Source: Progne subis subis
Taxonomy: Eukaryota; Chordata; Aves; Passeriformes; Hirundinidae
Direction of reading: 5' to 3'
DNA length: 64,000 nt
Assembly (NCBI GenBank): GCA_022316685.1
Contig: JAKJHU010000036.1
Span: 3,297,036 to 3,361,035, forward strand
Position numbers and translations under genes: made by a program. This document shows positions 26,867 through 38,332 of this stretch, one piece after another (the stretch's first letter is position 1; every line of letters starts with the position of its first letter). The notes below the pieces were generated by a model, which was not told the origin of the DNA, did not search any database, and saw nothing but the letters and a program-made list of their open reading frames with translations.

Positions 26867-29838
26867 GCTTATTAGAAGTTAACAGTTTCACATAAATTAC
26901 GGAGTCTTTCCACTGCACTGGGATGAAATAAGGATGTGAACTCTGTGAAAGTCTCAAAACAGAGTGCAACAGCCATGAAGACATACACAAATGCTGCAGG
27001 GCAGACAGTTACGTATTCAAAATCCATCAAAATACCTATTCAGCTTCCATTAATGGATGTTCAAAATTGAAACCTGCATAGTGCATGCTTGGAAAACTAT
27101 TGCTTGCTTACTGAAACTAGAAAATTGAGAAACTGAGTGGGAAAAATTCCGAAACTGTAATACATCAGAAATTGACTGGAAATTGCAAAGGATCTTTGCA
27201 ATATCTTTGTTTGCAATATCTTTGTTTAAAAAAAGGCTTGTTTCAGTATAAGAGAAAACCAATTTAACCGTAGGAATTATTTTGTACATGCATAACTAAG
27301 CATTGCAAATATGATCCAATCCCATACTGAAGGAAAATTTTTGAATGGTTTAGAGAATTTTGTGTGTAATAAAACAAGCATATTTGCAAATGCAAAAATA
27401 TTGGAAGAATCAAATCCATGTGAGCTGATTGCTCTGAAATGCAGAACAGATTTTTTTCTCAATGTTCAGCATAGAATAATTTCTGTAATAAATATATTTA
27501 TTTTCTGGAGCAATGGGCAAACACTGCTATTTGGAAAAGAAGTATTTTTGTTAAACAGGGAAAAACTCTACTTGCAATTGATATTTTTGTAACAGTGAGT
27601 TAATATTTCTTTTTCAGTATTCCAGAATGTCTTTTATACCATTTATTTTACCAGTATTTTTTATTTTTTTATTTAAAGTCAGTCTTGTTTCTGCAGTTTT
27701 CAAAGACTTTTCACAAATTTTGGCAGCAGAAATTGGGTACAGTCTTTGGTTCAGAGAAGTCTCAGTCATCAGCTTCACCTAAGTAGCTGATATGATGTAC
27801 TACATTTTCATTACAGCTGTCCAAATCTTCATCTGTCTTGGTTATTTTCTTGACTCTTTCACCATTTTCAGAATAGAGGAAGTAGCATAAGGCTTGCTTT
27901 GTTAACATTTTTAAAGTGATGACTATCACCATAGTGAAATCAAGCAAACAACCCCATCACTAAATATCATGGAATGTTAGAATGGGCTAATATAAATCTT
28001 TCTTAGCACTTAAAAATTAATTGTGTGTTGGACCATCTTATCTAGGACTCCAACATTATCATGTAGAAAATACATGAAAAGTTAAAGATTTAAAGTCCAG
28101 AGCAATTCTTCTTAGTACTGTTTTAGCATGGAAAAAAGTACAAAAAAGACAAGGTACACCAAAAATATTTCTCTATAACAACAGACAGATTTGCTTCTTC
28201 AAAATTTTCCTCATACTTTTAGAAAAAAAACCTGAATAGAATAATTCCAGTGTTCTTTTGATTTAGTACTCATCATGGTTTCAGTTTTGATTTTCCACAT
28301 GCATTTAAAACCAAAAGAAGATCCTAGAAAACTCAAGGCTCTATGGATAGGAGGAATTTGTAACATTGCAGGTTGATGTCTTCTAACAACTATTTAACCA
28401 TATATTGGATCTATGCTGATCAAATAAGAAAAGCATTGGAGGGCCAAAATGATGCTTATCATAAGTATTAGGATTTTAAAATGTTTGAGAATGATAAATA
28501 CACAAATTTCAATCAATCTGTAAGCACATATAATCTGACTCAGAAACCTGGCCTTTGACTCCGAACAAAGGTCTCTGGTCATCCTGGCAAAAGTCCTCAG
28601 ATTGCATATTACCTCTCTCTCATGAAAATTTATCAACCCTATTTTAACTATTCTTTTCTAACATGTTAAGTGGTTGGGAAGTATGACAGAGATGCACTGC
28701 ATCTCACCCTCTTGACCTTGTCCCTGAGTAGACTTCTTTTGTAGACAACAGCAAACCCAGTAGCAAATGAGCTGTTCTAATTAAACAAATTCTTTCTTCT
28801 AATAGAGGATCTCATTAGAAATTTCCACCCCAGTTGTTGAGCTTTTAATAGCACTGATATTCCACCATTTGGCCATCGAGGATATAAGGTCTTGTTTCTC
28901 TTGTTTCTCTTCCTTTTGAGAACTGTGCATCTAAGTTCATATTTAAGTTGTCTGCATATTTAACTGCAACAAGATCTTTAACCAATTCTTTCAAATCTAT
29001 TAGATATTAAAAGTTAGTTGCCAAATTTTCTATTTAACCATTCCTAAATAAATTTGTGATTTTGTTTCGGATGAGTACCTCACTTATACATTATTTTACC
29101 ATGTATCTCCAGGAGCATCAAGCTCCTCACAGCTTGAATTATAAGCAGCAATGCAGATGTGCAAGACATTTTCATCAGTTTGCTTAGAACCCTACACAGT
29201 TTATATTACAAAGTTATGGGCTATCATTTTAGCCTTATCAAGAAAACAAAAGCCCTCTATACACCTTCGTTAACGTAATTTCAGTATATTCCATTATCAC
29301 AGAAACTCTTTAGGCTTTTATTAGAAAAGGAAATCAAGATAATCAGTAGGTACTCCAAGAAAGGAAATACTTTATCTCTGACATTATTACAATCAAAAAA
29401 AATTATACAAATATGAGAACATCTGCATGGGATTGGACCTAGTTCTGTCTAGCTCTCTACACATCAGACAGCAACAAGGGCCAACGTACATCTTTACAAA
29501 CTCCATGGCCTACTTTTCCAAACTTCAGGAACTGGAAGTCTGAGGATTTCCTAAACTAGACGTGATAAGTCTTTTTTTAACAGCTGTTGAAAGATCTTTC
29601 TTTCCTGAGTTAGTTTTTAAGTATTTCAAATTTTACAGATTCATTTTAGTTGATGTCAAAGACTAAGTCTAACGCACATCAGATAGGCTCAAAAATGATG
29701 CTAAAAAGGTATTACTTGAACGCATTTCTGTCAGGCTTTAAAATACAGTATTCTTGAAGGTTATATAAAATTTTAAATAAACAAGTTTATTCCTTCAATT
29801 TTCAAGCCAAAGTATCATTCCAAGACTACTGACTTTAC

Positions 29839-29951
29839 CTTGGTATATTGCTCACGCTCATGTTCTTGGCTAGAACCAGACCCTGATGTCTGATTATAAC
29901 GGTGCACTTTCATTTTCATCTGTCTTGTTCGCTCCTCCACTACTAAGCTTG
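29839..29951 (-). CDS. RIMS1: RIMS1 linker exon (exon 10 of window), 113 nt
   Basis: The acceptor is gtttttgcag|C and the donor is ACCAAG|gtaaag. Two split bases, then 37 codons: SLVVEERTRQMKMKVHRYN, then QTSGSGSSQEHEREQYTK. Mammalian RIM1 has SLVVEERTRQMKMKVHRFK, then QTTGSGSSQELDREQYSK. RIM2, as I remember it, differs strongly here (MKMNKYKQVAGSD), so this exon supports RIMS1. It exits in phase 0 into exon 11, which also starts in phase 0. Confidence 0.94.
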
Positions 29952-31365
29952 CTGCAAAAACACACAATGAGAAACAATTAAAAATAGAGAAAAAGTTTTG
30001 GAAAAAACATGGTTTAGCAACAACTTTAACTTATTTCCATTTCAACAAAACAAAGAAATGTACAAACGTAGAACAAGCAGGGTGTAAACACAGAACAAAG
30101 GAACACTAATGTCAAGAAATCAATCACTTTTGTTGCGAGAGTCTTTACCTGAAAACGGGCAGACTTCCCAATTTCTACACATAATCAAGCTGGTGCAACA
30201 GATATGAAAAGAATGAAAAAATTTAGGTGGTAGGCTGAATTATAAACCTGTTAAATATTCTGGATGCAGGGGACGTAAATCCATGATCCTCTAAGCATGT
30301 GTTTGTTATAATATAGAAAATATTACAGTAGAATTCTAAGAACTAATGCATGAAACAGGTATTAAAATTTATTTTTAAAGTAATTAACTCCTCCTACTAT
30401 CTTGAAACATAGTAGTTTAACAGAGCTAAGACTATTTGAGAGGAATAATTTCTCCATTCAACCAGTCATATCAAAAACAGTCATTTTCCAGCAGTTTTGA
30501 GTTTTTTAACAGGACCTTTAAAATCACTACTTTGCTCTGTAATGCTCACCCTTACTTCAAATAACTATTTGATCTTGTGTTTTCAACTTCCATATGTCAG
30601 TGTCTCTTTAAAAACAGAAATATTTCGCCTTCAAGGAGTTGTGGTGCTATAAAGAACATCTTCTTCAGCTTGAACAAGTTATGGCAGCAAATATTGGCTG
30701 TGCCTGCCACAGGCAGACAACCTTGCACTAACAGAGAGAGTGGTGAAAAAGCCCCTGGGCCAAGGCTTCCTCCAAGTAACTTAACTCTTGTGGTAGTGAG
30801 TAAATTTCCAAAGCATCTATATATTTTGCTATTCTTTGACTTTGTAGCATTTCAAATTCAAAGTAATACATCAATACCATGAAAACTGTCATTTTTTAAC
30901 AGTTCTAGAACTAGACCCAAATATTTATCAGTAACTATTCTAAATCACAGGAGTATTCATTACGTTGATTGTGGTTTAACAGGTTATAACACCTCAGAAA
31001 AACTACTTATAAGTTGGAATTTTTTATGTGTCAAAAATTTAATTTTATTTGAGGCAACCTCCACAAAATCTGCTTTTGTGCCAACCATGGATTTATATTT
31101 CTCTCTACAAAACAACTACTTTTTTAAGTCAAAGAGCCCCTCCCCAGATCAGTGACAGGAGAGAGACACCTATATTAAAGCTGCATGTAATCAACTTGCA
31201 ATAACAAAACACAGAGAATTTTGAATTATTGGGAAATAAGTGCTACATGTATTTTCAATTAAGAGGTACTAAAGTTCTCATGTGTGGCTTTTATGCTGTT
31301 AGTTCACTGTATCATAATTTAGAGATTTATTTGTCTGTGCTTTGCCAGCACAAAGATACAAGGTT

Positions 31366-31389
31366 AAAAAAAAAAAAAAAAAAAAAAAA
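31366..31389. repeat. Poly-A tract (24)
   Basis: Uninterrupted A run. Confidence 0.9.
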
Positions 31390-32323
31390 GAGGCAGTACA
31401 TTGGATATTTTAAACTATAAGCTACTGCACAAATCGCAATTGTGCCTGCACATACCATTTCTAACTTGCTCATAGAAATGATAAAATGTCTGTGCGCTGC
31501 TTGGGTATGAAAATATATATATAGGCATCATTGTGGATTCCTTCCACATTTCTTATTAAAAAAACAGGAAAATTAAGTACAGTAAACTACATTACAATTC
31601 TGCTACAACTACAAATTCAAGGCATGAAATAAAGTTATCATTATCTTCAATCTCCCATATGCAGAGTCCAATCTAGCAAATTCTGCACATGCAGAATGTC
31701 ACACTGGGCCCAGCAATTATTCCAGATGACTAATTATGTCAGTAAATGTGTACCTTAATTGCAATGAGTCCAGTTCCACCATCAGATATGCAGGCACAGC
31801 TCCAATTACTTCAATGGAAGTTGCATGGAGGCATCTGAAGGCAAAATTGAGCACTTTAGGTGAAATTTTTAAAGATGGCCTCGTATTTTAAGGACAGATA
31901 TGAAAGGATTAAGATAGATCAATTAAGGACTGAAGTAAAAAAATGGGTATCTTAATCCTATCATACATGCATGAAATAGATTGAGGATATGAAATCAGAG
32001 TGAAAAATGAGACCCCTTTAAAAATTTAGCCCTACATGTGTATGGTGCACAGATCAGAGTTACTCTAAATATTACCCTTTCATTGTGTGAATTTTAGGTC
32101 CTTTAGCCTGTCAACTGTATGTTATACTAAATAATGTCTATGATATGTTATCCTGTATTAACTATGATACCTTGGAAAGAATATTCTATTATGTAGTGAA
32201 ATGCTATTTCAGAGGTTATTACCTCAGACAAGACTGAGCAAATACTCAACCTTAATTCTGTAATTCTTGATTTCTGTTATGTTTAAATCCTTAAATTTAA
32301 CACATTTATGTTCTGGTTTTCCT

Positions 32324-32359
32324 TTATATATATACATATATATACATATATATGTATAT
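32324..32359. repeat. TATATACA-type microsatellite
   Basis: Alternating TATATA and CATATA units ending in GTATAT. Confidence 0.8.
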
Positions 32360-33324
32360 CAAAGAACAGGAGAACAATTAATGAGGACTGTGAAATAAAT
32401 CTAAATTCTCTAATGGAGAATTTTGATTTTGTGCATGAAGTACAATGCAATTCAGCACCATTTAGCTGTGAATTTATTTCTAAGCATGCAGTTGCATGAA
32501 ACTACTCTGGAAAATCTGTGTTCTCTTCTTTGTTTACCATGCCCATCTGAGCATATGTTGAATATAGCTCAGTTCTGTGATGGAAAATTTTATCTGCCTG
32601 ACTAGTGGTTTGATAAAACCTTTACATGTTAATCACAAGAAGCAGAAAAAAAGCCTAACACAGGAGCAAAAGCACATTAGCAAAACTGTAACAACCATAG
32701 GTAACAACACCATATGATCACATTGCTTTCTTGGAAAATGGCTGGTTACCACAGGTAACAAAAACTTGACATAAAAATTACTTAGCCTGCCTCTCAGAAA
32801 AATATGGATCTACTTTCTTTTAGGACATCACTATTTACAGAGTGCTTTTCATGGAGGTGTTGAGAAGTAGCACTACACAGTAATTTACAGATCAAAGCAC
32901 TATAATCCCAAGAGTTTCAAACTCTAGAGTGGCTCTAGAATTAAAATGTGAAGATTTACCATATATTTCTTAAAATAGTGGTGCAACTACAATAAATATC
33001 CATTGTGTCAATGTGTTATTTTCTGGTGTCAGAAGTCACACTTCAAGGAGCTGTAACTCCCATCTCTTCAAGGGTTAATAATTCAGATGTGAGACTGATC
33101 AGTGTAAAAGTAATTGAGAGAAGAGAATTGATCAGACTGCTTAAATAAAGGGTGCAACTTTATAGCCAAAGCTTACTACTAGTAAACCACATGAAGGTTA
33201 ACAACAATGATGTACATAAACAATCAAGCCATGCAAGAGAGAAAAGACAGACATATGAATGGAATCAAAATGTAATATTTCAATTCCATTAATCTATTTA
33301 TAAACCCATCTGACTCCTGTAATC

Positions 33325-33615
33325 CAGGTGTACTGGGTCTGGCTGGGATGGAGGCAGTTTTCTTCACAGCTGCCTGTTCTTCCAGCTGTGACTAAGTGTT
33401 GATAACACACCCAATGTTTCAGCAATTGCTGAGCAGTGCTTGTATAGGACCAAAGCCTTCTCTGTTCCTCATGCTGCAGCCCCCTGCCCTGGCTTCCCCC
33501 TGTCCCCAAATAGGCTGTGAGAAGAAAAAGGTGGGACAGGTGACCCCAACTGATCAGAGGGACCATTCCATACCGTATAGCATCATACGCAGCAATAAAA
33601 CTGGGGATAGTCTAA
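33325..33615 (+). mobile_element. Endogenous retrovirus LTR fragment (avian)
   Basis: The order of motifs ggctgggatggaggcagttt, tgttgataacac, attgctgagcagtgcttgta, ccccaactgatcagaggg, attccataccgtat and gcatcatacgcag follows an LTR common in bird genomes as I remember it. The usual promoter-like ATATAAA near the end is degraded to caataaaac. It lies antisense to RIMS1. Boundaries are approximate. Confidence 0.6.
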
Positions 33616-36407
33616 AATATGCAATTCTCTAAGACTGTACTTGAAAAAGGCATGGAATAAACTAAAGAAAATAGCTACAGATCTTATTTTCAGCCTGAAA
33701 TCTACCCTCAAAGAAAATTAGAACAGACTAACAGTTGTATTTTCTTAAAGGAGGTAGCCACTTAATTTTTCTAAGACTTGACCTGTTTACTACAATTGTA
33801 CGTGCTAGTCACATTCCTTTTAATATATGACTATTATGTTAAGATTTATAGAGTTATGTCTGGTGCCACTAATTAGCTGACAGCCCTCATCTTTATTACT
33901 ATCCTAAGAAAACTACTATGGACGTGTTTCAACCCTTAAATGCCGTTTAACTGAAGGAGAAGTTAGAACTGGCTAGAATCCTAAATGTTCAGAATATATT
34001 CTACTTTTTCTATTATGTACAAAACAACACAACAATAATCTGATATACTAATATATCAGATGTAGTAAGGCAGATAAGGCTTTCCTTTTTTCTTTAATAA
34101 AACTTTTCTGGACAGAATGTGTCATATGACACATTTCTGTTATCAACAAAATATGAATCTAACAATTCAAGAAATATGACTTTAAAAGAAATTAAACTTG
34201 CATTAGCATCAACAATAGACCAGTCCTATGAAAATGACTGAGAGTTACAAAAGCAGCACTAATAGCAGTGGCCAGTGCAAAAGAAACAGAAGTAATTTTA
34301 AGGTCTAAAGTTCTCCATTTAAGGTTTAAAAGGGGGTCTAAACTCTACACTATATGCAAAATTCTCAAATGACATGATGCCTTAAACACCCATTTATTAG
34401 GCTGACAGTATAATGTATGAAACTTATGTGGGATCATTTAAATAAGGATTGTATCACAGGCAGCAATAATGAACAAGCAAGCAACAGCAAAAATGCTGTA
34501 GCTGGATTTCTACTTGTAGTTTTTTATTAGTTTTTATTCCTGAGCTCTAACTCTACATATCCACCTCTTTCATATTGCAACATTCAAAGAGACTAAATGC
34601 TAAAAATTTTGGAAAACAGTGTATTTCGTCAATAGATAACATCTAATAAGAATCCCTTAATTCATTTCAAAAAAGCGTAGGTAAGTCAGGTAAGTAATAA
34701 GATATATGTTTAAAAAGTCAAGTGATTAAGCCCAGGAACAAATTTCCATCCCTTGCAGTCATTAAGTGAAAATACCTTTCTAAAGGACATTCTTGCCCAA
34801 GTATGGGCTTAACGCCAGAATGACTGGTGACATCACATGATCTATGATTCAAACTGATAATCATACTGTGCTTTTCTAGATGGTAGAAAACCTATGGATG
34901 GCTTAGCATTGGCCATACCATTTTCTGTAATGATGAAGTCTGCAACAAACACAGAATTTTCTCCTGAGGCACTTCGTATTTCTGTTCAAGATGGTCAAGA
35001 CAGAAGGAGGACGTGCAGGCAAACAGTATGACTTGGAAAACCTCCAAGTCTTACCTGCTCTATTAAATGTCAAAGTAAGCTACACAACTGGAAGAAATTG
35101 GTATCAAGATTTCAGATAGCTGTAACTCTTTCCAGAACATATCACACATCCATCCTTTATGATGCAAACTTCAAGAGAAAAGAAGTCTAAAATGACACAA
35201 AGATTTCTTACTTAATGAAGTACTGAAAATAAGTTGAAGCGAAAATTTATCTCATAAACTTTTCTCATAATAACAGTGCTTCTGGGGCAAACCCAACAGG
35301 TTCAGTTCAAGGGAACAGAGAACTGCACTTATACCAAAAGACAAGAGAAGTCTGACCTATTCTTCAATTTCAGTCTCCATATTAAGAAGAAAGGTTGAAC
35401 AGTGGAAAACAGTAACAGCTGTAATGCAGTCTAGAAGCATGTACACAGCATTTCTACACAGCAGAAGCTAGGAGATTCATTCAGCTGAGCAACTTAGATG
35501 CTCTGTGGATGGGAATTAGGGGAAAAAACTATCTGGTTTGAGGAATTATATATGAAATAATAATAAAAAAATCTGTTTTGAGAAGTTGCACCTGAGGAAG
35601 AATCTAGGCAGAAATTATGTCCATAACAAAGGCAGGGAAATAAAGCAGCAACGAGATTTGGATGGGAGAATCTTTTAGTGCAGAGATGGCTGCGTGGCAC
35701 AGAAAAGTCACACTGGTGTTGGACCACTATGATCCACTTCAGAAATAATACAGACTCTCTAGTTCATTTCTGTTGATCCTTCAGGATGAGTTTTGCAGTA
35801 TGCACACACAAAATATCCTATGCATACACAAGATATCATTGCAATAGGTTTCCTGGCTTTAAAAAAATCACAGCAAATTCTACCATGAAATTTAAAAAGT
35901 ACAAAAAATCATGAGCAGACAAATGTTTTGAAATACAAGGTAAGTAACACTGAAAACTCAATTTTTTGCCAAGATGGAGACCTTGCTATGACTTCTTTGA
36001 ATACACAACTTCAAAAAAGAATGACAACATGCAGATAGTGAGGGAGATGGCTCTGAACCCTGCTCTGCCTGATCACAACCTGCTGTAGCTACTTCAAGCT
36101 TGTGTTTCTGGAATTCCTTTCCATGGGAGCTAATAGTTCTCTGGACCTCCTCCCAATCATAATTAAGGAATGACCAAGGCACATAGTCAGATTTCCAAGC
36201 TGGGAGATGAGCTTGGATCTCTCAGTACAAACAGAGGCATGTTGGCCATCTTGAGCTTAACAACTCACTCCAGAAGGAAGATAAGCCAATACAGAAACCT
36301 GAACTGCATGCTGCAACATTCAGTTCTTTCTCAAAGAGCTTCAGGGGTGATCCACAGAGAAGCTTCTGTGCAAAAGGTAACAACATGAAAACAAACAAAG
36401 ACCTCTT

Positions 36408-36457
36408 AAAAAAAAAAAAAAAAGAAAAAAAAGAAAAAAAAAAAGAAAAAGAAAAAA
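36408..36457. repeat. A-rich tract with single G interruptions
   Basis: About 50 nt of A with five isolated G bases; a pyrimidine tract on the RIMS1 strand, but no exon is seen just downstream. Confidence 0.9.
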
Positions 36458-37303
36458 CAACTAACCACTGTATTTGGCAGAGAAAAAGTCAGCATTTTCA
36501 TAATCTGCTGAAGACTTTATAGCAACCTTTTCCACTGATTACAAGGAACAGATGTTTGTTTTGTTGCAGACTCATATGGTCAGTGTTATTCACTTCTGTA
36601 GTATATGCTCTCCCTCATATTTATGTCTCCTTTCACAAAACATCCTGTAATACCCCCATCCTCATCTCTTAATTCACCTACTGTCCATACTTTTTACCTC
36701 TTGTAAGAAGTTACAGTGGGCTATTAGTGTAAATCAGCTCAAATTAAGATATTTATGGTCCCCCATATCTGCCAGTACTTCACTCTTCCTGCTGCTCTTC
36801 TTTTGCCCAGCTCTTTTTAGCCCCTGGGTTTCATCTGCCATCAGCTCCCTTGAGCCAGAGGAATCTGTGAATGTCAATATCCCACCACCTTCTACATACA
36901 CCCAAATATTGGGCCATATCCATCCAAATCTTGTGGAAACAAGCTCTTTTACAAACCTGTTAGAGACAGTCTAGTTTGTCTGCATAAAGTCCATTGTTTT
37001 AAACAAAAAAACATCCACTGCAGCCCAAATCTTGACAGAGGCATAATCAATAAACACGTAAGACTGATTTGTACTGTCCTGTTTGAGAAAAATATAGATA
37101 CTGAGACAGAAATAATTTGTAAAAACAACCACTCTTAGCACTTTCTTAAGACATTTCATAGTATATTCTAAACACTCCAAAAATAACATATAATTGCTAA
37201 CACCTAAGTTATGTATTTCTTTTTCATCTCCTTTTAACATTACCATGAAAACATAATTGTGTATGTTTGACATGGGTGTTGGAATTCATACCTAGTGGAG
37301 AAG

Positions 37304-37361
37304 TTGCTTTATTTTTATTTTTACCTGAGCACTTGCTTTATTTTTATTTTTACCTGAGCAC
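37304..37361. repeat. Perfect 29-bp tandem duplication (two copies)
   Basis: The unit runs from ttgctttatttt to acctgagcac and is present at 37304-37332 and 37333-37361 with no mismatch, indicating a recent event. On the RIMS1 strand each copy carries a donor-like CAG|gtaaaa. Confidence 0.9.
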
Positions 37362-38302
37362 TCATCCCTTCAGAAAGTAAAGTAGTGGCATGAAATACTT
37401 TGATTCAAATTCAACTCACAGTTTGGCTGTGACCTACCCTGTATTCAGACCAAAATTTCCCAAGATAAGGAGGACTCAGGATTAAAGGTTAGAAAAGGTT
37501 AATCAGTGCTAGTAACGTTTATGCAGTGTAGAGTTTTGATTTTAACATTAAAAGGGTGGGGTAGCTTTTTAATTTTTTTTTTTTCTCTACAAGCTTCATT
37601 TGGATTTTGAAATAATTTCTACTTTCAGCTAAAAGGAAAAATAAATTGGACTTTTCTGCAATGTGGCTTTGACAGAGACAGACTAGAGTTTTCATTTTTT
37701 GGGACAGCCTTAGATACCTGTTGTTTGAGCTCACTGATTCTCAGCTATCAACACAGGCATAAATTCATAGGAGGTGAGCATTGTATGTCTGCCCCTAAAA
37801 CCTGCCCTACAACAGGAGTAGTACATGGGACTGACATGCAAACAGAACACAGCTCATTCTTCAGAATCTCTCTGCATACAAAAAATTGTTTCTAACCATC
37901 ATCGCTTTTAACTATTCCTATGCCCACACCTAGGAAACATCCCTCACAGCTGCCAAGGACCATGGCATCACTAGAAGTATGTGCTGTGCAGAACTCAAGA
38001 ACAGCTTAGGGAAAATCTTAAGTGTTTGTGTGAACTTTTAACTCAATCAAGCACCTTCTGAGCCATGTTAAATATCTCTGTTAAATCCAGTATATTGCAT
38101 TTCAATAGGAGCATGAGAAATCACGAGAGAAACCATTTTCAGATTCTAAAGAGGCATCGGATAGCATAGAGATATTTGAACAACAACTTTTTTGCATGTT
38201 AACACTGTTAACTAAAGCCTATATACTGACATGGAGTGTAATGAAGGAAAAGCCAGTATCAACAGTTGCCAAACATTTGTAAAAAATTACATAAATATTT
38301 AC

Positions 38303-38332
38303 CTTTTGTGGGAGAGTTAAAATTCTCTTGCT
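38303..38332 (-). CDS. RIMS1: Candidate RIMS1 microexon, 30 nt
   Basis: The acceptor tttaattcattgaag|A follows a pyrimidine-rich tract (tttctttttctgtttcc) and the donor is AAAAG|gtaaat. The 30 nt begin with two bases that complete the G left by exon 9 (Glu), continue QENFNSPTK, and end with G that joins exon 10 as G|CA (Ala). The resulting text is GSIEQ-EQENFNSPTK-ASLVVEE. Length, entry phase (1) and exit phase (1) all fit. Short neuronal microexons are common in synaptic genes, which supports but does not prove it. I do not clearly recall the mammalian counterpart. Confidence 0.6.

Larger units (their letters stand above)
21233..29838 (-). other. RIMS1 intron between exons 10 and 11, 8.6 kb
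   Basis: AT-rich intron. It holds a perfect 14-bp hairpin at 25500-25530 and a short TTTG repeat near 26843. No exon, gene or identifiable transposon is seen. Confidence 0.85.

Noticed and set aside
35056..35088. 33-nt stretch with a good donor in the 13.9-kb intron
   Set aside because: It contains TAG in the phase required between exons 9 and 10.
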